NCBI GenBank assembly: GCA_001586965.3
Contig: LUCW03000375.1
Location: forward strand, 5,001 to 25,000
Reading direction: 5' to 3'
Source: Sphaeroforma sirkka
Taxonomy: Eukaryota > Opisthokonta > Ichthyosporea > Ichthyophonida
DNA: 20,000 bases
Below the pieces are notes generated by a model. It was not told where the DNA came from, did no database searches, and saw nothing but the letters and a program-made list of their open reading frames with translations. Both the position numbers and the translations under genes were made by a program. Positions 1 to 9,010 of the stretch are shown piece after piece. Each line of letters starts with the position of its first letter. Position 1 is the stretch's first letter.

Positions 1-31
<31 letters not shown>

Positions 32-107
32 ATACACAACAACACACACAACAACACAACATTGGTATATATATATATATATATATATCGAATACATTTT
101 CACACAT

Positions 108-160
<53 letters not shown>

Positions 161-380
161 ATAATACACAACACACACATGCGTACATACATATATATAT
201 ATACATACATATACGTATATATATGTATATATAATATATATATATATATATATACAATATATATGTGTGCATATATATATATATATATATTATTATATAT
301 TATTTTTCCTGTATGCAGTGATCCAACTGTTTTTCATTATATTTTTTGATTACAGATAATATTATAGATACATCTATTAC

Positions 381-477
<97 letters not shown>

Positions 478-551
478 TGTGAAACATAGTATATATGTAT
501 ATCCATATACGTACGCGCACGCGCGTACAGTACAGACAAGTAAGTATTCAC

Positions 552-599
<48 letters not shown>

Positions 600-660
600 T
601 TGTATACTCATGCACATATATTTATTTATTTTTATTTTTATTTATATATATATATATATT
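1..660. repeat. (TA)n-rich microsatellite region
   Basis: The first 660 bases are dominated by alternating TA runs broken by short CA-rich and mixed stretches. Translations in this stretch are only Ile-Tyr repeats and are not genes. Long TA runs of this kind commonly vary in length between copies and can form cruciforms. Confidence 0.95.
382..473. repeat. longest uninterrupted (TA)n run, about 92 bases
   Basis: A pure alternating TA tract of about 46 units with no interruption visible. It is the longest in the window. Further runs lie near 112-157, 558-598, 2990-3015 and 7426-7458. An assembly may have collapsed or stretched it. Confidence 0.95.
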
Positions 661-1165
661 ATTTATATGTTTATTTGATTCATATGTATATACGCATAAT
701 ACGTATGTATGCATGAATATTTGTCTGTTTTTTTATGTAAATCTCGAGTAAAGAAAAAGTTATGGCCAAACATCAGTATACGAAATATATTTATCCACTA
801 GTATATGAATGTCGGGTTGCTCCGTTTGCATCGCTTTGGCAGGACATGTCCAATGCCTTTTATGTTGACAACGTATGAATTTTTCTTTTTAGGCTGCTTT
901 GTTATGGTCTGATTCTGTGGTACTTAACGCGGAGTATGCTCAAGCACATTAATGGGACAATAGAGCGAATTACTTGCTTGTATTTTAAATCGTTACTGTG
1001 GTCATACTGATAGTATTTATATGGATGGTTTGTTTTACATATTTGGTGTATTACTTCGCTGTATACACATCGTAATGGTTTGCTCTACTAGACCCTGCGC
1101 TCGCGTGCACGCAGTATCTTTTGTATGTGCGTGATTTTTGTCCGTTCTTGTATGTGCCTATTCGC
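661..1165. other. no gene seen between microsatellites and first gene
   Basis: Mixed-composition sequence with no long reading frame. A pyrimidine tract ending in AG near 885-892 precedes a 19-codon open stretch ending in a stop, which could be the last exon of a gene. No matching upstream exon was found, so it is not called. Confidence 0.5.
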
Positions 1166-1171
1166 GAGGTG

Positions 1172-1179
1172 TATATAAT
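1172..1179 (+). promoter_or_regulatory. possible TATA box
   Basis: TATATAAT lies about 44 bases before the ATG at 1223, a plausible place for a TATA element with a short leader. The surrounding DNA is AT-rich, so chance occurrence is possible. Confidence 0.35.
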
Positions 1180-1222
1180 GAGACAAAATAATGAGACTTA
1201 AATCACTTTTCCTTGTCTCGTC

Positions 1223-1954
1223 ATGCATGACGCTTTTTGTAGACAGTACCATGAGTTGATCGAACCTCGCCGCAGTTCAAATTCTATCTGCTCTACGTCC
1301 TGTAAATCAAGTGGCTTAGGTGGTCGAATCCGCCACAATCATGAATCTTGTTTCAGTACAATGTGCACACTTTCTTTTTATATACAATATGTCCACAACA
1401 AGCACGATACACCACATCAATCAATGCTTGCTCGTTCATCACTCAATATCTTGCGCTTGCAGCTCGGAGCGGCATATAGTGGTCGCGTAGGCGCTATCGA
1501 AAATTGCATCAAAATAGCCGAGGCAAAAGTGGATACCTTACGCGCTGCTCGATCTAAGGATCGCGACAATAGTTTGCTTGCCGAAGAAATATCAGAAAAG
1601 CAGGGCAACGTATGTGGTGGGAATACGCGGGTTTGGATTCAAAAATTCAGAACACGAATCATCTATCTGCATAGTATCTTCGTGGCTCTGTTGGCGTAGT
1701 TTTAAGTGTCTAATTTTGGTTCACTTTCTTCCCGGAAGTTGTGTCGCTTCCTCGTGTGCATTTTTTTTGTCGCGCTCACCGCTTACGTTCGAGCACACGG
1801 CATATGTCCACTCTACTGGCTCATACTTCGCCCCCTTTTTAAATTCCAGCTTCGAATGATGCAAAACGAGCTTAATTATGAGAGAGTAATTCAAGAGCGA
1901 TCGATGAAGGTCTTTAAGGAGAGATGCGACAGTTTCGATGCCCCCGGCGTATAG
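1223..1954 (+). CDS. small coiled-coil protein, two exons, family not recognised
   Basis: Proposed exons are 1223-1609 and 1850-1954, giving about 163 residues. The 240-base intron starts GTATGT and ends TTCCAG; both junctions are phase 0, so the frame runs straight on. The second half is rich in Glu, Lys, Arg and Leu and reads as one helix across the splice site: from about residue 75 to the end it is charged and nearly free of Pro and Gly, as expected for a coiled coil. The first 70 residues are Cys/Ser/His-rich and less protein-like, so the true start may be further in, for example the Met near 1423, or a further intron may exist. I see no enzyme motif, signal peptide or membrane segment. 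Function is unknown. Confidence 0.5.
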
Positions 1955-2294
1955 AATTTGATAGTCTCTATAGAATTATTGTGCGTCGCCGGATAACTGG
2001 TCGCGTTCAAATCGTGGTTCGTGTGAATTGCGAGTGTACACATAGAAAGATATATAAACATAGAATAATCAGAAATTTAAGAAATTGCATTAGCTAAGGT
2101 ATTTTAGTTCCCACATGTGAGTTCAAGTTGACATAATACACGAGAATGTCACTCATTGTGATTTCGTCTCAGAAGTGAAGAGGAGGTTAAGTGAGGTTCA
2201 AGGCAGCTTTGCATTTTAACAAAATCTAATGGAGCTGTGGCGTTGTTCTTTACGGTTTTTAGGGGTTTAGGGGTGACTTATTAAAATCATATTG

Positions 2295-2330
2295 TACATA
2301 GCCTTCTTGTTTCATTTAGAAGGCTATGTA
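2295..2330. repeat. 13-bp inverted repeat (hairpin), 10-base loop
   Basis: TACATAGCCTTCT (2295-2307) is followed by its exact reverse complement (2318-2330). Part of the arm recurs nearby in TTAGGAGGCTAT at 2346-2357 and 2391-2402, and a CATAGCCTTCTAAA stretch sits near 6815. This may be the trace of a small dispersed repeat. Confidence 0.8.
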
Positions 2331-2710
2331 TCGTATGTAATTATTTTAGGAGGCTATTATGTATCATAGCATTCTAAATTATTCTATATCTTAGGAGGCT
2401 ATGATCATATGGGTAGGCAGAATTCTCTACTATGTAATTGGAATGCCTGTTTGTTTTAAGGCTGTGGAATGCCTAAATACTGTCAGCTGTCACCCGCACG
2501 CCCTTCGCCCGTCAGCTTTCTCTGGCAAATACATTGTAAATACGTTAAAATACAGGTGGTCGGGGTTATATTGTTTTTTATAAATAAATAATATTAAAAA
2601 TAACAGAAAAGTAATTGAAGAAGTAAATTATTTTTTTAAATCAATCTTTTCCATCAAGTTCCACACGAACCTGTTGCGTTATTCTTTTATTCTGACTTCC
2701 GCTTATATTC

Positions 2711-2732
2711 TCATTATATCATGATATAATGA
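2711..2732. repeat. perfect 22-bp palindrome
   Basis: The stretch from TCATTATATCA to its mirror half is exactly self-complementary. ATTCTC just outside on the left (2707-2712) pairs with GAGAAT (2735-2740) on the right, extending the stem past a 4-base bulge. No role is known. Confidence 0.85.
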
Positions 2733-3170
2733 CAGAGAATGGGGTGACATACAAAGCCGCGTCGAGAGAATCTTCATTATCGTCTGCCTTAAATACACCT
2801 AAAATGTATATATATATATGTTCACATTGAATACTTACTTTTTATTTTTGTAACGATATCAAGTGAAGAATTAATAAGTTGTCGAGAGGATACAAAATAT
2901 CTGTCTATAACATATATATGGAGTTTACTACTGAGCCTAAAAAAACTGTGCGTGTCCGCCAGTGGATGTATCTGGTGTGTCGATGCTGCGTATATATATA
3001 TATATATATATATATTCGATACGACAGTGCACTTGAAATGGTTTACTTATATCCTTGTACGTGGCAAAAAAAAGTTAATTCACCATCGTTTACATAGCTT
3101 CAGTTATTTTGAGGCACGACTAGAAAGCTACGTCTCAAATTATCGACAATTGTGTTTTGCTTAGGGATTG

Positions 3171-3995
3171 ATGCTGGCCGCTCCCCTGCCGCACATTGGA
3201 GTCACATCGTATCGGTTGGCCAAAACTGATCGTGGGAAAGCTTTGGTGATCGGCGTCGGCATCCTGGGTACCACCGCCCTGTCCTTAGGTATCGATTATA
3301 GCTTCTCACTGGGTCAATAGAATTGTGTGGATAAGATAGTGTGATTCTCAAAATGTGTTCCTGGATTCGAATAATATTTCCGCTAGAGTAGTATTGAGTT
3401 ATCAGTACTGTCTTGTGCTTCCCTTCGCCGTTTAGTGCGATCATCAGGGATTTGACTGTTTTTGACAGAAATATATCGTTCATGAGAGTCGTTTATATGA
3501 CAGTAGATGCAAGCTAGCTAGACTCTCAATAATACTCAGCCCACAGCACAACGTTTTCAAGGGAAAATCGGCAAACAGATAGTTTGTCAGTAGACCAAGG
3601 CTCAGATACAACTGTAAGGTAGTTGTATAGAAGCAAGCCGCTGATTCTTTGAATTTGCTAGTTGATCAATACTCATCATTACGCACTCTGTGTATTGATA
3701 GGAATGCGGGGCTACCTGATGTATCACGCGGGCTACGCAGGTGGCTCGGGAATGAACAATCTGACCGAGGATCAGGTATGCTCATAGAAAGAGCCATATT
3801 GGGGGAATTAAGAGTCCAACTGGATATTTTGTTGTTGTATTTATACGTTTGACCATGTCACGTATGGTTAATAATTAAACCTGTCCATTACAGGTGAGGC
3901 AACGCATGTCAACAGTCTCCACTGAAGAATGTAGCCAGATTGAAAATCCCTCTGCGAGTGCAGTATTGAAAGAAGCTCTCAAGGGCTTTGGGTAG
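3171..3995 (+). CDS. small single-pass membrane protein, three coding exons, not recognised
   Basis: Coding exons are 3171-3288, 3702-3775 and 3894-3995, giving 97 residues. Introns of 413 and 118 bases begin GTATCG and GTATGC and end ATAG and ACAG. The first junction is phase 1 on both sides and the second phase 0, so the frame is kept. The acceptor at 3163-3164 precedes GGATTG and then the ATG, so the upstream exon is untranslated or adds a few residues. Residues about 24-40 (KALVIGVGILGTTALSLG) are a clear membrane-type segment. They are preceded by a short basic region (YRLAKTDRGK) and followed by a Gly/Tyr-rich stretch (MYHAGYAGGSG), then a polar tail with an acidic and Ser-rich centre. 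Small size, Arg/Lys near the start and one segment would suit an organelle inner-membrane protein, but that is inference. Confidence 0.7.
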
Positions 3996-4025
3996 CTCTA
4001 CAGCCCTGTAGGGGTGTAACATCAG

Positions 4026-4405
4026 ATGGTAGCTACCAGCTACGAGCTATGTCACCCTGATACGGAAGAATCGAGTACAATATGAGATAATCCGTGTGCG
4101 TCTGAAGTAATGAACCGCACATGAATGTATACCTAGATGAAGCTAATTAGTGTATTCTAGTAGAATACGGGCTCTCTATCAGGCAGAATCTTGTTAGACC
4201 ACCTGCGAGCCTATCAGCTCCAAATTTGAATACAAGGGAGACGCGGCTGAGAAAGGAAGAGAGAGAGCTCGAAAATGACATCAGATTTCTCGGCACATTA
4301 CAAGCGCGCGAAGTCACCTGCGCAAGACCAGAGATGGTTTCTAGACTGGAAGTACGTGTGGATATGGATCTACGGAAACCAATGCGAGATTCGCAACCTT
4401 CATGA
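4026..4405 (+). CDS. candidate two-exon small coiled-coil protein
   Basis: A frame open from the splice acceptor near 4160-4163 to the TGA at 4403-4405 encodes about 80 residues with a highly charged helix (RETRLRKEERELENDI). A possible first exon, 4026-4074, starts with ATG and ends in phase 1 before GTACAA, which fits the phase of the second exon (start 4161 or 4164) and would give 96-97 residues with an 86-89 base intron. The GTACAA donor is weaker than the GTATGT type used by the neighbours. The charged-helix composition is the main support. The gene would be convergent with the SENP8-type gene. No family recognised. Confidence 0.35.
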
Positions 4406-4758
4406 CAATTCAAACTAGTAATTTAATTAAAACTATAAAAGGACATAGATAGAGCAGAGCTTGGTAGTGTTTTGTTGCATACTGTGTTCAGTCTTTATAT
4501 AGATGAGCACGGTAAGTCTATCAAAGGGCAAGGTGAGCATTCAAATAATATCAAAGTCGAAGCTCGTGGCTTACTATTGTGTATCCTGCTACATATGCTT
4601 CGACAAAGAGTGATTACATCCGCAGTCTGGTTTTCTAACGAACGTTTATATTGGCTCTCACATTGATTACAAATATTGAGCATTCGGAGTAGATACAACA
4701 TAGGACCAAAGACTAGGCAGATCATCTCACAGCGGTATCCATCCAAACAAACGAATTC
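4406..4758. other. convergent intergenic region
   Basis: This lies between the candidate plus-strand gene and the 3' end of the SENP8-type gene. Both strands have reading frames of 64-83 codons but neither has convincing composition or splice support. A GTAAGT-type donor near 4512 follows a short open stretch, without a partner exon. Confidence 0.4.
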
Positions 4759-6677
4759 CTACCTGATATTATCGCATGGTTTTCCTATTTGAATAATCAG
4801 ATCGTACAGATTCTTGCGTTTTGCGTCGACGAAGGAAGGTGTAGCACAATCTAAATTAGGTTTACGATTTTCTGCAAAAGCTTGCGCGACTTCGGCGGCA
4901 AATACCATTGCATACATCCCACAATCATAACCTTGCGCGAGGAAAGTTTAAAGCGCAATTGTGCATTGAATGCAAAGCCTTACTTGCAGGCCTAATAAAC
5001 GGATATGCAAATGGAATCACGTATGTATATTTTAACGCATACGTTTTTGAATCTATATGTGGTCTTATAACTTCTCTAGTAATCCGTCCTTATACCGTTC
5101 CTGGGGTACTTATACGAAGGGCTACAAGTGGCTCCAAATGTAACAATCTGTTACCATACCGTTTATTTGTTGGGGACATGTTGCCTTGATGATCTCAGCG
5201 TATCTTTCCAGAGATGGACGAAGATTATTGACTAAATCAACTGCTGGTTTCCAATTGTTGCGGCGCATGGAATCATAGTGAGTGAAGACATGCTCGCGTC
5301 TGTCAAATACCAACAAACTCCTAGCAAGTGACAAAGGCCAGAACAGCAATTTTACAATATAAATAAACACTTTCTTTAGAGGATTCGCAAACAAGTTGAA
5401 GGGAAACGTGGTCGGGTGATATGCTTAGTTGGATGTTGTACACAATAGGATAGATATCAGATAATATAGCTAACTATAAGGGGGTTTTAGAGGGGAAGGG
5501 GTTACGATCAAATTCCATCAAATCCACTCTCGCTCGTTAGGCACATTGTCAGACGGGTTTCCAATCAAGCCTTTAGACATCCCACAATCACACGTAACAT
5601 ACCAATGGCTACCACCGGCGGCCATGCTGTAGTCGATATTGTTGTTGAGCGGTAATAGTATTAGATCACGCTCGTCTACACACATTTGGCTAACGAACTG
5701 CTCTACCTCAGTTGGTACTGTGAGTGAGCCAATCAGCTGAACTACCACTGGACTCACAAAGCATATGGCTGGGTATTCAGGGTAAACGTCATTCTGTAGG
5801 AATCTGTTTGAAGATTGATAGTAAATACGACATTTGTTATCCTGTCTCAAATTTATATTGTTTAGCTTCGTATTACGGTATGCGTGACGCAATGTACTGG
5901 ATAAATAAATAATAATGAAATTCGCATGCGAGACAGCAGCGGAAGCCACTAAATCGAGAGAGAGTGTTTGTGCGCGATCCGAACTACACTGTGTAAGTAC
6001 AATTTCATCATTGTGTCGGTCGATTCCAGTCGCTTGGTTGTCATTAATGTCAATAACTGCGTAGAATACTCGATGGTCTGCTATTAATAAGAGCACACTA
6101 CCCAGCATACTAATATGTTGCGCTTCAACACTCTTGAAATATATGCAGCAGGTGTCAGCATGCAAGGTACTACTGATGACCTTTTCCATAGGCAACTGTC
6201 TGCTTTGAGTCGAAGAAAATCTTGTGTCGAAAATACGAGTCTGAATCGCACGCAAATTTACATAGTGTTGTAATTTATGAGATAGCAAGTTGGCCGTGGC
6301 TACAAAATATATGCGTCAGTATTAATATGTGGTACTGATATATATCTGTTTCATAATATTGGAATGGGCCCAGTGTTAGTGAAACGGGCCACTAGTGGCT
6401 GTGTACGACAATAGTCAAATAAAAAAACATGACATTTGTGGTAATAACTACCGATTAGCGCCATTATTGGTTTTGGTACGGCTTGCGGTACGAATATAGA
6501 TATATAAAGATTTAGCCGGCAGATAGTGTAGTGCGGTAGTCATTTTCAGATCATATTCAGTAAAGTAACTCACTCGAAGTAAAAGCTGATCACGCGATCA
6601 CCTAGCCATTGATGTTTTCCCAGACTCTTCAAATCCTCAGCGTAGACCACCGTGTCACCATATTGGACTGCCTTCAT
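4759..6677 (-). CDS. SENP8: SENP8/NEDP1-type NEDD8-specific cysteine protease, four exons
   Basis: Exons on the minus strand are 6677-6574, 5803-5603, 5320-5160 and 4931-4759. Introns of 770, 282 and 228 bases start GTGAGT, GTATGT and GTATGG and end in AG; phases 2, 2 and 1 match at every junction. The product is 212 residues, the length of human SENP8. The start is the first ATG after an in-frame TGA. Family landmarks are in order: SLGKHQWLGDRVISFYFE (substrate-binding start), FVSPVVVQLI, then LPLNNN and AAGGSHWSLLVFD with catalytic His101, THYDS with Asp118, and PQQINGYDCGMYAM with the oxyanion Gln near 153 and nucleophile Cys159. Family members remove NEDD8 from cullins and other proteins and mature the NEDD8 precursor, in cytosol and nucleus. 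All triad residues are present, so it should be active. SUMO-specific relatives (SENP1/Ulp1) are longer and fit less well. Confidence 0.95.
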
Positions 6678-6994
6678 TGTATGGAACAATAGAGAGAGTT
6701 GTCAAATTGTGGTGAGAGTATACTTTTATCTATATATATTCACCAGCAGATGCACAAAATTCACCAGAGTATACATAGACAATTTCTTGTGTTGTTGTCA
6801 CGTATGGTGTCATCCATAGCCTTCTAAATTAGACGTATCATTATATATATATTTTAGCTAAAATATCGAGAGTACATAAATTTATGTAAATTGTAATACC
6901 ATTTTATACTGATTTACATATACAACAACTATTGACTAATTTTACCAAAAAAAATACATATTGGTTTGTTAGTCGTTACAAAATATCATCCTCT

Positions 6995-7255
6995 GGACTC
7001 TGGACTCTGGAGTCTCTGCCTCTCTGCTGGGGTCTACACTACCGTATATTTATATATTTTAAATGCCAGAGAGTGGATCAGTGGAAGGCAAAAGCCGGAG
7101 CCCCGGAGCCCCGGAGTCCACTGGCGGACTGCCTGTCCGGTGTTCACTGTCCAGGGCCCAGGTCCAGTCACCAGTGCCCTGCCCCCACAACCTCACAGGG
7201 CCACAGGGCAGTGAGCCAGTGAGGGCACAGGGCACAGGCCCACGACATGACAACA
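6995..7255. repeat. GC-richer segment built of short nested repeats
   Basis: Within AT-rich surroundings this stretch is full of short repeated words: TCTGGAC and GAGTC repeats at 6993-7018, GGAGCCCC twice near 7098-7115, and many CAGGGC, CAGTG, CCAGT and GGGCACAGG words from 7115 to 7240, several in inverted pairs. TG/CA steps are frequent and CpG is scarce in its right half. Confidence 0.7.
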
Positions 7256-7423
7256 AGTGACACAAAACAAGAATAATCAGTGAGATGGGTGTGTAACTGG
7301 CTAACTGTGTGTGTCTATATAACTGAGCATTTGATTGATTTCAGAATTATTTCGAAAAATATCTATTGAACTCTGAGACCTAAGACAAAAAGTCAAAAAC
7401 TCACGGCCGCACCGGTATTTTAT

Positions 7424-7425
<2 letters not shown>

Positions 7426-7458
<33 letters not shown>
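7426..7458. repeat. (TA)n microsatellite
   Basis: An uninterrupted alternating TA run of about 33 bases inside the non-coding region upstream of the ZNFX1-like gene. Confidence 0.9.
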
Positions 7459-7462
<4 letters not shown>

Positions 7463-7671
7463 CTATACATATAACTAAGAACATTGTGTATATAGAACAA
7501 AATAGGAGTAAGTCCTAAAGACTCAAGTCTCAAGGTCCAAGGAGACCCGAACACCAACAGGAGTACCCAGTCAATACTATTCACGAATCATGTGATCAGC
7601 AGGACCAAAAGAACCTGCCAACTGATTAGACAAGTATCCCTGACAAATGGCAATCGTCTATGTACTGACTA

Positions 7672-7742
7672 TACTCTGTAGTCTGTACTACTCTGTAGTC
7701 TGTAGTCTGTAGTCTGTAGTGTACTCTGTATGTAGTCTGTAC
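7672..7742. repeat. degenerate TCTGTAG heptamer array
   Basis: About eight copies of the 7-base word TCTGTAG (or TCTGTAC) in tandem, some separated by a few bases (TACTAC, TGTAC). It resembles telomere-like heptamers in form only; the sequence is not a known telomere repeat that I recognise. Probably a slipped microsatellite. Confidence 0.8.
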
Positions 7743-7970
7743 TAATACCAAAATCGAATGAAATATCAAATATCAACATGTCGTGTCAAGATTTAAGACT
7801 TTAAGCTTTCAAGGCTTCAAAGCTGGCTTCTTTCGTAGTCGTACTGGGGAGTGTTCGGGTTGATACTTCAATATATATGTAGAGTGCAACAGTGTATCCA
7901 AATGCATTATCCTTGCTATACAAATATAACCATATTCGCGAATACTAACTAGTTCAATACTTGCTAGATT

Positions 7971-9010
7971 ATGTCACGTGCACGTGATAGAGGTCGAGGT
8001 GGAGGCCAGTGCGATCGCAAATCGCAAATGGGGTAACCACCCGCAGCAGCAGCCACGGCTGTCATACCTAGAGAAGCTGAAAGCAGGCACTGAGAACATA
8101 AACAATAAGGACGATGCCGCGCGACTCTTCCGTATGTGTGTCAATGCATCAGATCCAGCGGTCGCGGATCGCTTTATTTTGCTCTTCGACGATACTCTGG
8201 GTAAGTGCTTGCAGGCTGTTATGCGAATCGTGTATCCCCGACATCGAAAAGGTTACACATCTACTGTTTACCCTGGGCGAAGAAAAAAATGAGCCATGGC
8301 CTGTATGCCGATAAGGTGACGATGGTCTTCAAGACGATCTATCAGATGAACGAGTTCATGGATATGCTGGTCGAGCGCCTCGATGAATTTGACGTCAACA
8401 CGTTCGTGAGCGATCCAGCTGTGATTGCATGGTTTTTGCTCAAGCTTAGCAGTGTAGAAGAAGTATGTCACGATGAGCGTGTGTTGCATATCGAGCGAGC
8501 GCTGAGGGTGAGTTCCGTTGCTGGAGCTAGTAAACTAGCAACTATGCTTGCCAGTGCAGAGCCAGACTCACAGAAGGGACTCGGTGAAGATACAGGTAAT
8601 ACATGCCCAGAAGTTTGAAATTTCGAGTTTTGTCTGTATATCTGTCAAATTAGCCTTGGTTTGGGCTTTAAAATTTCAGCTTCCGTTATGTAGAATGTCG
8701 TAGAAAACTGTGTTTGACTGCCATTGACTCGCATCAATCTGGCCGTAGACCCCAAACCTCATCTTGTCAGTCATGCAGGGTAAGACACCCACACCAGCAA
8801 TTGATGAAGGCCAGGCAAATCGCTAGAAATGATACACTTAAAGTCATGATCGTCACTCTTTGATACTAACTTGGTGTTGATTTGTGACACTTTATCGTAT
8901 AAAGTAAATTCCCTGGACGCCGCGAAGCGAGCCATGCGACCGCCCGGCGTTCATGACCACGACAACGAAAAGTTTGACTTTCGGGAAATTGAAGTTGTCC
9001 CCACACCAAG
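7971..9010 (+). CDS. N-terminal part of a ZNFX1-like (NFX1-type zinc-finger helicase) gene; start and one junction unresolved
   Basis: Coding-like blocks are about 8047-8200, 8215-8595 and 8905-9010. The 8596-8904 intron is GTAATA...AAAG, with phase 1 on both sides. The first block has helical text (RLSYLEKLKAG, DPAVADRFILLFDDTLG), the second VTMVFKTIYQMNEFMD and VIAWFLLKL. The third has PPGVHDHDNEKFDFREIEVV followed by PTPR, resembling the segment just before the helicase in ZNFX1-family proteins (HD.D...FR.I.I.PT), which act in RNA sensing or small-RNA pathways. The last block ends in phase 2 before GTACGA, so the gene should continue, but no helicase motifs follow. An ATG at 7971 opens an RG-rich start (SRARDRGRGGG) that is out of frame with block one. 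Blocks one and two are linked only through an apparent 14-base GT-AG gap. It may be a truncated or decaying copy. Confidence 0.5.

Larger units (their letters stand above)
1955..3164. other. intergenic or 5' untranslated sequence
   Basis: AT-rich DNA with a hairpin, a short direct repeat and a perfect palindrome, listed separately. No coding frame with support is seen. The first, untranslated exon of the 3171-3995 gene probably lies here, because that gene's first coding exon begins just after a splice acceptor (TTGCTTAG at 3157-3164). Confidence 0.5.
6678..7970. other. non-coding stretch upstream of two divergent genes
   Basis: No supported gene. It must hold the promoters of the minus-strand SENP8-type gene (left) and of the plus-strand ZNFX1-like gene (right). 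It also contains an unusual repeat-rich GC-richer segment, a (TA)n run and a TCTGTAG array, listed separately. Reading frames near 6932-7265 come from that repetitive segment and overlap in three frames. Confidence 0.6.

Noticed and set aside
62-751. Reading frames of Ile-Tyr repeats near the left end
   Set aside because: They are translations of TA microsatellites and carry no protein-like composition.
2401-2583. 60-codon plus-strand frame
   Set aside because: Short, in AT-rich DNA, begins inside a repeat and shows no protein-like pattern or splice partner.
7059-7265. Gly/Pro-rich frames on both strands in the repeat island
   Set aside because: All frames are open because of short repeats; no start, splice or motif support.
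7672-7742. TCTGTAG array considered as an internal telomere remnant
   Set aside because: The heptamer is imperfect and does not match a telomere repeat I know; slippage is a simpler explanation.
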